From: Gammaproteobacteria bacterium
Lineage (GTDB): Bacteria > Pseudomonadota > Gammaproteobacteria > Steroidobacterales > Woeseiaceae
Length of the DNA: 64,000 nt
Assembly (NCBI GenBank): GCA_013151645.1
Contig: JAADHU010000019.1
Location: forward strand, 1 to 64,000
Direction: 5' to 3'
Both the position numbers and the translations under genes were made by a program. Under the pieces are notes generated by a model, which did no database searches, was not told where the DNA came from, and saw only the letters and a list, made by a program, of their open reading frames with translations. Below are positions 47,709 to 57,554 of this stretch, piece by piece; within the stretch, counting starts at the first letter, position 1; every line of letters starts with the position of its first letter.

Positions 47709-49061
47709 TTACAACATAAACCCAAGATCGCGCTGCACAAAATTATCGAGATTCGGCGCCACCGAAGACATATCGGCGTCGTCTATACCAAACCATTTGG
47801 CGAGCGTCGCCGCGTACTGATCCGCCGAGGTGGTTGGAATCAACCGACCACCACCCACATCGTTGCTGCCACCAATCTGCAGCGACGGATAGGTGCCGTA
47901 CATATCACCGTTGACTGCATCGCCAACCGCCAGCTGTATACCACCCCAGGCATGATCCGTACCGTCACCGTTTGAAGTCAGCGTACGTGCGAAGTCAGAC
48001 TGCGTGAATGAGGTCACTGAATCTGCCATGCCTATTTCGACGGTCGCGTTGTAGAAAGCCGTAAGCGCCTCACTTACGCCACCGAGAAGGCCGGGCTGGT
48101 TGATGTTCTGATCGTCATGGGAGTCGAATCCGCCGGTACCGACAAAAAATATTTGTCGTTGCATTTGCAGGTCATCGCGAACATCAATGAGTTGTGCGAT
48201 CGTTTGCAACTGGCGTCCGAGCACCGATTGCGGGAATACCGTGTTACGAACCGGTGCATTAGCAATGGCATTGCTCACGAGATCAGCAGATGCAACGGCA
48301 CGTCGCTGAATTTCCGCGTAACCGCGCTCGTATATCGAATCGTAGTCAGCCCCAATGATATTGGCGAACGCCTGCCGCTGTTCCAGGAATGGTGTCGTAT
48401 CTCCGAAACCATCGAATGGAATCGGTCCACCGGGACCCATGACATAGGCGATCGTATCGTTTGCCGATTGAAATAATGAACTGCCGAATAACGACGCATT
48501 GGTCGCCATCTGTTGCCCGGCGACATTCAACTGAATAAGGTCGGCAACCCGCCCCGCCCAACCGGTCTTGCTCACGTTCGCACCTTTGAGCGTGTGCCAC
48601 TGATCCATTTGATCGTTATGCGAAAACAATTGCGGTGGCAAAGTCGCGGCGCCGCTCAGGTACTGGTCCCGGGTAGTGGGCTCAACGAGCGGTCCCATGT
48701 TGCTGACCAGCGCAACACGATTGCTGTTAAAAAGTCCTTGCAGTCCGCCCATCGAAGGATGCAAACCATAAGCGGCACCATCGGGCGTTTGCGGCGTAAT
48801 CGGCAACAGATCTGTCTGCGAAATCGCGAGGTTCTGACGCGACGCTGCGTAGACACCGTATTCGGCGTTGCTCCTCGGCACTAACATGTTGTAGGAATCA
48901 TTGCCGCCAAACAGAAACACACAGACCAGCGCTTTGTAGTCGTTAAACGGCGCGGTCATGCCAACGCCTTGTGCAAACGCGCCACCAGGATAGCTGGCAA
49001 ACGCCGCCGCGGCTCCTGCGCCCGTTGCTTTGAGAAATTGTCGCCGGTTAAATGCTGCCAT
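47709..49061 (-). CDS. DUF1501 secreted protein with Tat-type signal
   Basis: A protein of 450 residues with the N-terminal FNRRQFLKATGAGAAAAFA, a Tat signal, then the DUF1501 domain, a sulfatase/phosphatase-like fold of unknown function. LVCVFLFGGNDSYNMLVP and FDSHDDQN are typical. It is 9 bp after the DUF1800 gene; the two families occur together in many bacteria. Probably exported folded. Confidence 0.9.
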   Translation of the reverse strand: MAAFNRRQFLKATGAGAAAAFASYPGGAFAQGVGMTAPFNDYKALVCVFLFGGNDSYNMLVPRSNAEYGVYAASRQNLAISQTDLLPITPQTPDGAAYGLHPSMGGLQGLFNSNRVALVSNMGPLVEPTTRDQYLSGAATLPPQLFSHNDQMDQWHTLKGANVSKTGWAGRVADLIQLNVAGQQMATNASLFGSSLFQSANDTIAYVMGPGGPIPFDGFGDTTPFLEQRQAFANIIGADYDSIYERGYAEIQRRAVASADLVSNAIANAPVRNTVFPQSVLGRQLQTIAQLIDVRDDLQMQRQIFFVGTGGFDSHDDQNINQPGLLGGVSEALTAFYNATVEIGMADSVTSFTQSDFARTLTSNGDGTDHAWGGIQLAVGDAVNGDMYGTYPSLQIGGSNDVGGGRLIPTTSADQYAATLAKWFGIDDADMSSVAPNLDNFVQRDLGFML

Positions 49062-49070
49062 GCTGTTCTC

Positions 49071-50741
49071 CTAGCGCTGAAACGCGTATTCAGGTGACGT
49101 TACAACGAGATAGATCGTCTCTGCGACGCGCAAGGCATCGTCATCAGGATCGGCAATCAATGCAAGCATGCCGCTGATCTCGTCGCGCAAGACCTGCGAA
49201 ATCTGCCCCGCCATCAGTTTATCCACCACCGCATTGATCAACGCGTCGGTGTCGTCCGCAAGCGCCATTTCTTCCGATATATCGAGCAGTACATCGTCGT
49301 CTGTCAGCTCCGGGCTCGCGGCATTGACCGAGTTAGCGAAGAACGTCTGGTAAAACATGTAGTTGGTTATCAGCGTGTTTTGGTATTCGGTCGCGATCTC
49401 AAGTTCCGGTGCGACGAAATCGTTATCCCGGAACTCACCGGGCGGTGCGTAAAAGGGACTGAAAAAATTGAATACCGAGGGCGTCTGTAACGGCCCCTGA
49501 CCGAGAAATATGACGGGAGGAATCTGTGACAGAAGCTGGTATCTGCCACTCACTGAGGTCGCGTTATAGGCGCGCCAAAGCTGCGTTAGTCGTAGCAACG
49601 GCTCCTTGATTTTGCCGTCAGGATCCATCGGCAGTGCAGGCCGCGCCTCTTCATCCATGAGAATCGCTTTGACGACCGCCGCAAGGTCTCCGCGGACACC
49701 CTGACCATTGTCGTTAAAAGTCGCGGCGACGCGCCCCACGTAGGATGGCGACGGATTGCTCGTCACCAGACGCTGGATCAGCCGAATCGAAATAAACGGC
49801 GCAACATTGGGATGGTTAAAGATGGTATCGAGTGCCGCGGCCAGATCCTGGTCGCCGGTTTGTCCCGCTGGCAACGTCACCCCACTTAGCAGACTCTTTT
49901 CGCCCGTGTCGTGAAACGAGGGATAGAGCTGCATCGGTGCCGTCTGATTGAAGGCATTGGGTTGTGCGAACTCAAAACTTGGCGCACCGGAAAAATTCCA
50001 GCCGGTGTAAACATGAGCAAAACCCTCGATGATTTGTTGGTTATAGGTCGGTATCGGCTGGTTTTGGGCATCCCGCACAAGCGTACCGTCCTGATTCAAT
50101 TCCACCAGCCCAATAGAGAATAACTGCATCAGCTCGCGCGCATAATTTTCGTCCGGCCTGATGTTAAGCAATGGATCGGGTTTCTCGTTGCCGAGCATGC
50201 TTAGATAAACACCCATGGCGGGGTGCAAGGTCACGGCTTGCATCAAATCCCGGTAGTTTCCAAAAGCGTTTGTCGCCAGCATGTCATAGTAGTCGGCAAG
50301 GGAAAATGGCAGTCGGCTGAGCGCACCGATCTGTGATACCACCATGATTTCGGACAACGCGAAAGCTACGCGTTGTCGTAGCTGATCGTCGCCGTTCACC
50401 GCATTTCGAAACCAGACATCAACGCGATCGGGTTGCAGTTGAAAGGGGAATTGCGGCGGTGGTACAGCGCGCAAGTGCGGCAATTGCAACGATGCTTCGA
50501 CTTGCAGTTGCTGATCGATCCACGCCTCAATGCCAGATGCTATAACAGCCTGTGCTTCTTCAGCGGTCGCGCCAAAACTGGCCTGATTGAGAAACTGAAA
50601 CGCTTCCGCCGTTGTCACTGGTGGTGGGGACGGAGGAGGCGGCGGTGGCGGCGGTGAACTGCCATTACCCGAGGAGCCACCGCAACCGGCAAGGGTCAGC
50701 AGCAGCGACAAAGCAATCGATGCAGGTTTAATTCGTGCCAT
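49071..50741 (-). CDS. DUF1800 lipoprotein
   Basis: A protein of 556 residues. The ATG at 50741 is chosen because GGAGA lies 9 nt upstream and a lipoprotein signal (LLLTLAGC) follows. A run of prolines (about residues 32-42) links the anchor to the domain. The domain starts AFQFLNQASFGATAEEA and has NYARELMQLFSIG and FAHVYTGWNF, as in DUF1800. It forms an operon with the DUF1501 gene. The pair has no known biochemical function; both are envelope proteins. Confidence 0.88.
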   Translation of the reverse strand: MARIKPASIALSLLLTLAGCGGSSGNGSSPPPPPPPPSPPPVTTAEAFQFLNQASFGATAEEAQAVIASGIEAWIDQQLQVEASLQLPHLRAVPPPQFPFQLQPDRVDVWFRNAVNGDDQLRQRVAFALSEIMVVSQIGALSRLPFSLADYYDMLATNAFGNYRDLMQAVTLHPAMGVYLSMLGNEKPDPLLNIRPDENYARELMQLFSIGLVELNQDGTLVRDAQNQPIPTYNQQIIEGFAHVYTGWNFSGAPSFEFAQPNAFNQTAPMQLYPSFHDTGEKSLLSGVTLPAGQTGDQDLAAALDTIFNHPNVAPFISIRLIQRLVTSNPSPSYVGRVAATFNDNGQGVRGDLAAVVKAILMDEEARPALPMDPDGKIKEPLLRLTQLWRAYNATSVSGRYQLLSQIPPVIFLGQGPLQTPSVFNFFSPFYAPPGEFRDNDFVAPELEIATEYQNTLITNYMFYQTFFANSVNAASPELTDDDVLLDISEEMALADDTDALINAVVDKLMAGQISQVLRDEISGMLALIADPDDDALRVAETIYLVVTSPEYAFQR

Positions 50742-50825
50742 CGTATACTTCTCCCCTTCTAACACAGTGTAACTATAGTCCTTTCGGACCCTGCAGCGCC
50801 GCGAACTGCGGCTCAGTCCTGCCAA

Positions 50826-51260
50826 TCAATAGCCGTTCACTTCCCGCAAATAGTCCATTTGTTCGTTCGTTAGCAGGTTCCTGAGCTCAATAAGCATGGC
50901 AACCTGCAATTTTTTGACCTTGTTTTCAGCCTCAAGTGCCGTATCGACCAGTTCCAGCACCCGTCCGCTGTCCACCGGAGAACGGTCGAGTTCGCGCAAT
51001 ACATCCCTGTACGCCATCCGCAAATCCCATTCGTGCTCAGCGACGTTCGACTGAACCTTAACGACCGCAGCCCGAATTGCCGTGAACTGCGCTTTGGTCA
51101 GACCGAGTGCATCCTGATGCTCAAGAACGATATCGGGTGCAAATAACTTGCCCTTGAAAACGTCTTTGCTGATTCCCGACTGTTGTGCGTAAGCGCTGGC
51201 ACCGCCCACGACGAACATCAACGCAATGATCCACCCTACTCGCCTGAAGCCTGTATTCAT
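50826..51260 (-). CDS. Spy/CpxP-like periplasmic protein
   Basis: A protein of 144 residues with a signal peptide cleaved near AYAQ. The helical remainder has DALGLTKAQFTAIR, an LTXXQ-like start, and ends LLTNEQMDYL, a second one. This is the periplasmic metal-sensor/chaperone fold of Spy, CpxP and CnrX. It overlaps the putative anti-sigma gene by 4 nt, so it probably modulates that system. Confidence 0.75.
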   Translation of the reverse strand: MNTGFRRVGWIIALMFVVGGASAYAQQSGISKDVFKGKLFAPDIVLEHQDALGLTKAQFTAIRAAVVKVQSNVAEHEWDLRMAYRDVLRELDRSPVDSGRVLELVDTALEAENKVKKLQVAMLIELRNLLTNEQMDYLREVNGY

Positions 51261-51619
51261 AACAACGTTCCTTTCTCTGCATCGGTTGACCTCATGAAAA
51301 CAGGCATATCCCGATATATGTCAAATTGATGTTGCGGTAACAACACGTCGCTCGGAGCAACCCACTGTGTCGTTTCGAGTAATGAGGACGCAATCAGAAA
51401 TTCGTCCTCGACCGCCTCCTCACGGTTCGGCCACTGGACCAGTGTCACCGCGGCCACCGAGGCAATGACCGCGACAGCCGCAACGAGTCTGTAGTGTCTC
51501 GCGCCCCTGGCATGACGCTGCTCCGCCCGCTGAAGAACTGACGCAAATTCAGGCACTCGCCGGTCCGGGATATGCCGAAGCGTCTTGCTCAACTCCTCCT
51601 CGATCCAGTCATCACGCAT
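51257..51619 (-). CDS. Putative anti-sigma factor, single-pass membrane protein
   Basis: A protein of 120 residues; an alternative GTG start adds three. The cytoplasmic N-terminal part is helical and basic-acidic mixed, with one membrane helix at about residues 44-60 (LVAAVAVIASVAAVTLV) and a short periplasmic tail. No family is recognised with certainty. It overlaps the sigma factor gene by 8 nt and the Spy-like gene by 4 nt, the layout of ECF sigma/anti-sigma modules. The role is inferred from this. Confidence 0.6.
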   Translation of the reverse strand: MRDDWIEEELSKTLRHIPDRRVPEFASVLQRAEQRHARGARHYRLVAAVAVIASVAAVTLVQWPNREEAVEDEFLIASSLLETTQWVAPSDVLLPQHQFDIYRDMPVFMRSTDAEKGTLL

Positions 51620-52166
51620 ATTGATCACCCATCGTATTCAATTCTGCTTGCAGGCCGGACAACGTCCTGGCCAGTGATTTCTTGGCACGGTCGTAGTGCA
51701 CGCGACCGGTGCCCGTTGAAATTCCCATCACGCTCGACGCGTCTTCAATCGTCATCTCACGACAAAACACCAACTCGGTAATGTCTCTTTGCCGTGCCGG
51801 CAAAGCGCGTACGGCGCGCCAGACGACGCGTGACCGATCATCCTCCACGGATAATGATGCCGTCACGGCCTGCTGCGAATTCGCCGTCACCGCATCCACG
51901 AGACGCAGCATTGATTTCAGTTTTCGAAAATGCGTCCTCGCGAGCATCTGGACGACGCCGAACATGAAGGTCTTTAGCGATGACTTATTGTCGAATCGCG
52001 CCCGGCCACTGATTATTTCGACATAGGCCTGCTGCATTAGATCTTCCGCCGCCGTCCGCTCATAGCCGCAACGGGACAGACTCCAGCCATAGAGCTCAAC
52101 ATGCAGTGCTTCCAGTGCCTGCGTCGAGACGAGCGGATTGTTATCGAGTCCATCACGTTCCCTCAT
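51612..52166 (-). CDS. ECF-type RNA polymerase sigma factor
   Basis: A protein of 184 residues from ATG 52166, which has AGGAGG 4 nt upstream; the longer open frame is not needed. Region 2 has AAEDLMQQAYVEIISGRARF and SLKTFMFGVVQMLARTHFR. Region 4 has ALPARQRDITELVFCREMTIEDA and the DNA-reading helix. It is the first gene of a three-gene overlapping set. Target promoters are unknown; control of the neighbouring DUF1800/DUF1501 genes is possible. Confidence 0.88.
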   Translation of the reverse strand: MRERDGLDNNPLVSTQALEALHVELYGWSLSRCGYERTAAEDLMQQAYVEIISGRARFDNKSSLKTFMFGVVQMLARTHFRKLKSMLRLVDAVTANSQQAVTASLSVEDDRSRVVWRAVRALPARQRDITELVFCREMTIEDASSVMGISTGTGRVHYDRAKKSLARTLSGLQAELNTMGDQYA

Positions 52167-52229
52167 ACGACCTCCTGCAATATTGGTGGCGTGCAAGACA
52201 GATGCATATGACAGCCCCGGCAAATATTT

Positions 52230-53636
52230 TCAGCGTGGCTCCCGAGCCGCCATGGCCAGGCCCAGTGCCAGCAGGAACGGCAGCACGCGTTCGGCAACAT
52301 CGCCCGGCGTATCGGGTAACAGGGACACCATCACTGTCAGACCAAAACCACTCAGCATGGAGGCGAGCGTACCCCGTGCGCTAACCTCCCAGCCACATAA
52401 CCTGACGATCAGTAACGGTCCGAAGGCCGAGCCCAATGCGGCCCAGGCAAACAACACGCGCGAAAAAATATCGGCTTGCCACACAAGCGCCAGAACGGTC
52501 GCCAGTATCAACACGACGACAACCGTGGTACGAGCATTTTTCAGGCTATCCGACGATTCGTTCCCACCCAGATTCCAGTCGTGAGATATCGCAGAAGATG
52601 CGACCAGAAGCTGGCTGTCTGCCGTCGACATGATTGCCGAAAGCACCGCCGCCAGGATAATTCCGGCGACCACGGCGGGCAGCAGCGACTGCGCCGTATG
52701 AAAGAGAACCTGTTCGGAATCGCCAAGGTCGCCGAACAACACACGCGCACACAGACCGAGGGTGAGCATGCCGGCATACACCACGATGGCCCAGCCCAGC
52801 GCAATGATGCGACCCCGCTGCAGATTCTTCCGGTCCTTGAGCGCCATGAAACGATTGACGACATGCGGCTGGCCTGGATAGCCCGCACCGATGCCGAGCG
52901 TGCCGAGGACGAAAAACAATGCAATGAAACCGGACATCGGGCCCGTCGGCAGCGGTGACCCCGCGCGGCCCACTCTTGCCAGTCCGTCCAGCAAGTTGTC
53001 CACACCACCGACCGCCAGCAAAGCAACGGCGGGCAGCAATAAAGCCGCCGCAAACATCAGCAGGCCCTGTATCGTATCGGTCACACTGACCGCCCAAAAA
53101 CCGCCCAGCATAGTGTAAGCAAGGACGATGCCGGCCCCAATCAGGATACTCACGTTTTTCGACAGGGAAAACGTTGCCTCGAACGCCTTTCCCGCCGCCT
53201 CGAACTGCGATGCGATATAAAAGACGAAACAGAACACGACGATGGCCGCGGCGAACCGCAATACTAGTTGCCGCTGTCCACCAAGTCTGGCCGGTGCGAT
53301 CACCGAACTCAGGGTGACGGCCTCTTCATTTAGCGATAATTTCTGCAGACGCGGTGCAACCCAGATCCAGTTGAACAGAAACCCGCCGACGGTCGCCGGA
53401 AAAATCCACAGCGCCGGCATTCCCCAGGCATACGCTGCGCCACTGACGCCCAACAACGTCCACGCCGACGACGAACTTGCCGAGGCACTGAGCGCCGCGG
53501 TCCAGGCACCGAGCCCTCGTCCCGCCAGGTAAAAGTCGGTTACACCCTGATTGCGACCCTTTGTCCACAAACCGACGCTGATCAGTATCGCGTTGTATAC
53601 CAGCAAGGTAAGCAGGACCGCCGTCGTATTTTCCAT
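52230..53636 (-). CDS. Sodium:solute symporter (SSS family)
   Basis: An inner-membrane protein of 468 residues with about thirteen hydrophobic segments. The opening VTDFYLAGRGLGAWTAALSASASSSSAWTLLG (given here as VTDFYLAGRGLG and ALSASASSSSAWTLLG) is the family signature, as is GYPGQPHVVNRFMA. This last stretch resembles PutP-type proline carriers. The substrate cannot be fixed from sequence. It is separated by 63 bp from the sigma gene. Confidence 0.93.
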   Translation of the reverse strand: MENTTAVLLTLLVYNAILISVGLWTKGRNQGVTDFYLAGRGLGAWTAALSASASSSSAWTLLGVSGAAYAWGMPALWIFPATVGGFLFNWIWVAPRLQKLSLNEEAVTLSSVIAPARLGGQRQLVLRFAAAIVVFCFVFYIASQFEAAGKAFEATFSLSKNVSILIGAGIVLAYTMLGGFWAVSVTDTIQGLLMFAAALLLPAVALLAVGGVDNLLDGLARVGRAGSPLPTGPMSGFIALFFVLGTLGIGAGYPGQPHVVNRFMALKDRKNLQRGRIIALGWAIVVYAGMLTLGLCARVLFGDLGDSEQVLFHTAQSLLPAVVAGIILAAVLSAIMSTADSQLLVASSAISHDWNLGGNESSDSLKNARTTVVVVLILATVLALVWQADIFSRVLFAWAALGSAFGPLLIVRLCGWEVSARGTLASMLSGFGLTVMVSLLPDTPGDVAERVLPFLLALGLAMAAREPR

Positions 53637-53687
53637 TTCACCAATCTAGCTACCTCGACAAACCCAACCATAACAATCGAACCGAAC

Positions 53688-53899
53688 GGGGTCGAACTGA
53701 CGACAATGCATAAGACCTGCGTGCCACGATCAAGGACGCGTGTGGTGAGGTTGGTCTCTGAGACCGTGCCCCGCAGGGATGCGGGGCCCGAGCTTACAGG
53801 GACGTACTCGCAGCGGGTCTCAGAGACCAACCTCACCACGCGCGTCCGTAGCGCCGCTATCCCGGACATGCAGATTTCGAGTGTCGTCAGTTCGACCCC
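53688..53899. repeat. 212-bp nested inverted-repeat element (MITE/REPIN-like)
   Basis: Outer arms GGGGTCGAACTGACGACA (53688-53705) and its exact complement (53882-53899) enclose inner 32-bp arms (53734-53765 and 53816-53847) that match at 31 of 32 positions. The centre has GCCCCGCA-GGGA-TGCGGGGC (53768-53787). It fills most of the gap between the symporter and the 5-oxoprolinase gene. No transposase is encoded. Size, symmetry and position suggest a small non-autonomous mobile repeat. It could fold into a long cruciform or, if transcribed, a stable RNA hairpin. Confidence 0.75.
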
Positions 53900-53926
53900 G
53901 TGCGGATTTTTGGTTACGGTTTACCC

Positions 53927-56900
53927 ATGAGTGCAAAACGCCAATGGCAGTTCTGGATCGATCGGGGGGGCACGTTTACGGATATCGTTACGCGCTATCC
54001 TGACGGCAGGCTTGGCACGCGAAAACTGCTTTCTGAAAACCCTGAGCATTACGTCGATGCGGCGGCCGAAGGTATTCGACGTACGTTATGTGAATGGGCC
54101 GATCACGGACAGGCCGCGGCGCCGATTGAAGCCATCAAGATGGGCACAACGGTTGCGACGAATGCGCTTCTCGAACGCAAGGGCACACCGACAGCGCTCA
54201 TTGTTACCGCCGGTTTTGCCGATGCCCTGGAGATTGGCTATCAGAACAGGCCGGACATATTCGCCTTGAACATCCGCAAACCGGCGCCGCTTTACGATCG
54301 GGTTATTGAAGTCAGCGGACGATTGGGTGCCGATGGAACCGTGCTGCAGCCGTTGCTGCCCGCGGAAGTACTCGCGTCACTACGTGCATGCAGGAAAGAC
54401 GGCATTGATTCTGTAGCAATATGTTTGCTGCACGGTTATCGGTATCCGGAGCACGAAGCGGAAATCGCCACGCTGGCGCGCACGGTTGGTTTCGAACAGA
54501 TTTCCGTGTCACATGAAGTTGAGGCGCTCATCAAGTTCGTCAGCCGCGCCGAAACGACGCTCGCCGATGCTTATCTGACGCCGGTGCTCAGTCGTTATAT
54601 CGATCAGTTGCAAGAAGCTTTGTGCGAAGTCAGTGAACCGCGTCGACTGATGTTCATGCAAAGTAACGGCGGCTTGATCGATGCTACCCGCTTTCGCGGC
54701 AAGGACAGTGTTCTGTCCGGGCCCGCGGGCGGCGTCGTCGGCATGGTGGAGGCCGCGACGGCCGAGGGTTTTGACACGCTCGTCGGCTTCGACATGGGTG
54801 GTACGTCGACCGACGTTTCCGCTTACAGCGGTGAGTATGAGCGCAGCACCGACTCGCAGATTGCCGGAGTTCGCTTGCGCGCGCCGATGATGCGTATCCA
54901 TACCATTGCGGCCGGCGGCGGTTCGATATTGCGCTATGCCGACGGCCGCTACCAGGTTGGCCCGTCCTCGGCGGGCGCGGATCCGGGGCCTGCCTGTTAC
55001 CGTCGCGGTGGCCCGTTGACTGTCACGGACGCTAATCTGCTCCTGGGCCGATTGTCGCCATTGTACTTCCCGCCGGTTTTCGGTTTGAACGCCGATGAAG
55101 CAATCGATGCCGATGTTGTCCGTTTGAAATTCGAGGCCCTCGCGGACGACGTAGCGGGAAGCACGGCAGCAACCGTGCAGTGCGAACAGATCGCCGCCGG
55201 TTTCCTGACTGTAGCGGTCGAGGGCATGGCCAATGCCATCCGTAAGATTACTATCGAACGCGGCGATGACGTACGCGATTTCACGTTATGTTGTTTTGGC
55301 GGTGCCGGTGGCCAGCACGCATGCAAGGTTGCCGAAGTCCTGGGCATTCAACGGATTTGGCTGCACCCGTTAGCGGGCGTCCTGTCTGCCTACGGGATGG
55401 GCTTAGCCAACCTGCGCGTCGAGCGCCAGCGATCCGTTGATGTGCCACTCGACGATGGTGAGATCCGCAAGCTCGGCGATGCTATTGACGCTCTGCGGCA
55501 GAGCTGCGACGAGGCCCTGGCTGCGCAAAATGTGCCGCCGGAAAGTCGGCATTTCGATATCCGGCTTGGTGTGCGGGTAAGCGGATCAGATACGATTCTC
55601 GCCGTCGATGCCGGAACCGCAACGGACGTTGAGCGCGATTTCTCAGATGCGTACAAGCGTCGATTCGGCGCCGCGCACGGCAACGAGAAACTGCTGATCG
55701 CGACCATCCGGATTGCAGCAACCGGCGCCGAGCAATCGTTTACTGAACCGAAAATAGCGGACACCGCGGCGACGGGCGATGTCGCCGATACACGAATGTG
55801 GGTCGACGGAGCATGGCAAGACGTACCGGTATACGTTCGTGAGCAACTGGGAGCCGGCGCGCAATTACACGGACCTGCGTTGCTGATCGAGCAGAACGCG
55901 ACCACTGTGATCGATTCCGGGTGGCGAGGAGTCGTCGGCAAGACGGGCCACTTGCTTCTCAAAAGGGAGGCTGTTGCCGCCCAGGATGTAGCTAGTGCGT
56001 CAACGGGTTCGCAACCGGATCCGGTACAACTTGAAGTGTTCAATCGCCTGTTCATGCACATCGCAGAACAAATGGGCACGGTCCTGCAAAACACGGCGTT
56101 GTCCATCAATATCCGTGAACGCCTCGATTTTTCCTGTGCATTGTTCGACGCGAAAGGACGGCTCATTTCGAACGCACCACACATGCCCGTGCACCTGGGT
56201 TCAATGGGAGAAAGCGTGCGCAGCGTCATAGCTGCAAGGGGCCCGGATTTACAGCGGGGCGATGTCGTCATGTTAAATTCGCCGTACAACGGCGGCACGC
56301 ATCTGCCCGATATCACCGTCGTCACGCCATGGTTTGCAGAGCCCGCTCAACCGCTCTTTTACCTGGCCTCCCGCGCACACCATGCCGACATCGGCGGTAT
56401 TTCGCCCGGCTCCATGCCCTCCAATAGCGCACATATTGATGACGAAGGCGTATTAATCGATAACTTTTTTTTGGTAAGGAATGGCGAACTGCAACTGGAC
56501 GCCGTTCGCCAGTTGCTTGCCAGCGCAAAGTTTCCGGCACGCAATCCCGAACAGAATATTGCCGATCTCAAAGCCCAGCTTGCGGCTAATCAGCAGGGCA
56601 TCCGGCAACTGGAAAAGGCCATCGAACGTTATGGCCTGGCGCTGGTACAGGAATATCTTGGCTTCGTTCGCGAAAATGCAGCAGCCAGCGTGCGCCGTCT
56701 GCTCGGCACGCTACGGGATGGAACATTCGAGTACGAACTCGATTCGGGCGAAAAAATACGAGTACGTGTTTCACTCGACTCAACAAAGCGGCGGGCACAT
56801 ATCGATTTCAGCGGCACATCGCCGCAGTCGCCGAGCAACTTCAACGCGCCCGAAGCCGTCACCCGGGCGGCCGTCCTGTATGTGTTTCGTAGTCTGATCG

Positions 56901-57544
56901 AGGACGACATTCCCATGAATGAAGGCTGCCTCGACCCCTTGGAAATTACAATTCCCGAAGCGAGCCTTTTGAGTCCCGCCTATCCGGCGGCGGTTGTCGC
57001 CGGCAATGTTGAGACATCGCAATGCGTAACAGACACCTTGTTCGCTGCCCTGGGTGCATTGGCCGCATCGCAGGGAACCATGAATAACCTGAGTTTCGGC
57101 AACAACCGATACCAGTATTACGAAACGATCGCCGGCGGTGCAGGCGCGGGACCCGATTGGCACGGCGCCAGTGCGGTGCAAACCCACATGACCAATTCAC
57201 GTATGACCGATCCGGAGGTGCTCGAAGCGACCTACCCGGTGCGCGTCGAATCATTCACGGTCCGGAAAGAATCGGGTGGTACCGGCCTTTGGCACGGCGG
57301 CGACGGAACGGTCCGCAAGATCCGTTTCCTGGAGTCGGCCGAAGCATCCCTGCTCTCGAATCACCGTCGCATCGCACCCTTTGGCCTGTGTGGAGGTTCC
57401 CCCGGAGAAACGGGGAAAAATTGGCTGCAACGTGCATCGGGCGAGACAGAGAACCTGGCGGCAACCGCGAGCGTGCATCTCGAAACGGGCGATTGTCTGA
57501 TCGTAGAAACGCCCGGCGGCGGTGGTTTTGGAGCGCCGCGCTGA
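53927..57544 (+). CDS. Fused hydantoinase A/B protein, 5-oxoprolinase type
   Basis: A protein of 1205 residues from the ATG at 53927; an open frame nine codons longer enters the palindromic repeat. The first half is HyuA-like ([12 protein letters not shown] at the N terminus, [10 protein letters not shown] near residue 290). The second half is HyuB-like from about residue 695 ([16 protein letters not shown], then [15 protein letters not shown]). Such a full fusion is the usual form of ATP-dependent 5-oxoprolinase, which opens 5-oxoproline to glutamate; hydantoinases are the main alternative. Convergent with the sheath-like gene. Confidence 0.9.
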   Translation: MSAKRQWQFWIDRGGTFTDIVTRYPDGRLGTRKLLSENPEHYVDAAAEGIRRTLCEWADHGQAAAPIEAIKMGTTVATNALLERKGTPTALIVTAGFADALEIGYQNRPDIFALNIRKPAPLYDRVIEVSGRLGADGTVLQPLLPAEVLASLRACRKDGIDSVAICLLHGYRYPEHEAEIATLARTVGFEQISVSHEVEALIKFVSRAETTLADAYLTPVLSRYIDQLQEALCEVSEPRRLMFMQSNGGLIDATRFRGKDSVLSGPAGGVVGMVEAATAEGFDTLVGFDMGGTSTDVSAYSGEYERSTDSQIAGVRLRAPMMRIHTIAAGGGSILRYADGRYQVGPSSAGADPGPACYRRGGPLTVTDANLLLGRLSPLYFPPVFGLNADEAIDADVVRLKFEALADDVAGSTAATVQCEQIAAGFLTVAVEGMANAIRKITIERGDDVRDFTLCCFGGAGGQHACKVAEVLGIQRIWLHPLAGVLSAYGMGLANLRVERQRSVDVPLDDGEIRKLGDAIDALRQSCDEALAAQNVPPESRHFDIRLGVRVSGSDTILAVDAGTATDVERDFSDAYKRRFGAAHGNEKLLIATIRIAATGAEQSFTEPKIADTAATGDVADTRMWVDGAWQDVPVYVREQLGAGAQLHGPALLIEQNATTVIDSGWRGVVGKTGHLLLKREAVAAQDVASASTGSQPDPVQLEVFNRLFMHIAEQMGTVLQNTALSINIRERLDFSCALFDAKGRLISNAPHMPVHLGSMGESVRSVIAARGPDLQRGDVVMLNSPYNGGTHLPDITVVTPWFAEPAQPLFYLASRAHHADIGGISPGSMPSNSAHIDDEGVLIDNFFLVRNGELQLDAVRQLLASAKFPARNPEQNIADLKAQLAANQQGIRQLEKAIERYGLALVQEYLGFVRENAAASVRRLLGTLRDGTFEYELDSGEKIRVRVSLDSTKRRAHIDFSGTSPQSPSNFNAPEAVTRAAVLYVFRSLIEDDIPMNEGCLDPLEITIPEASLLSPAYPAAVVAGNVETSQCVTDTLFAALGALAASQGTMNNLSFGNNRYQYYETIAGGAGAGPDWHGASAVQTHMTNSRMTDPEVLEATYPVRVESFTVRKESGGTGLWHGGDGTVRKIRFLESAEASLLSNHRRIAPFGLCGGSPGETGKNWLQRASGETENLAATASVHLETGDCLIVETPGGGGFGAPR

Positions 57545-57554
57545 CAACCTGCCC

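Noticed and set aside
53706-53930. 74-codon open frame across the nested palindrome as a gene
   Set aside because: Its sequence is dictated by the inverted repeat, with mirrored RVVRLVSET and RVSETNLTT stretches, and it has no ribosome binding site.
55390-56325. 311-codon minus-strand frame inside the 5-oxoprolinase gene
   Set aside because: It is antisense to conserved hydantoinase motifs and has Ser/Arg-rich low-complexity content.
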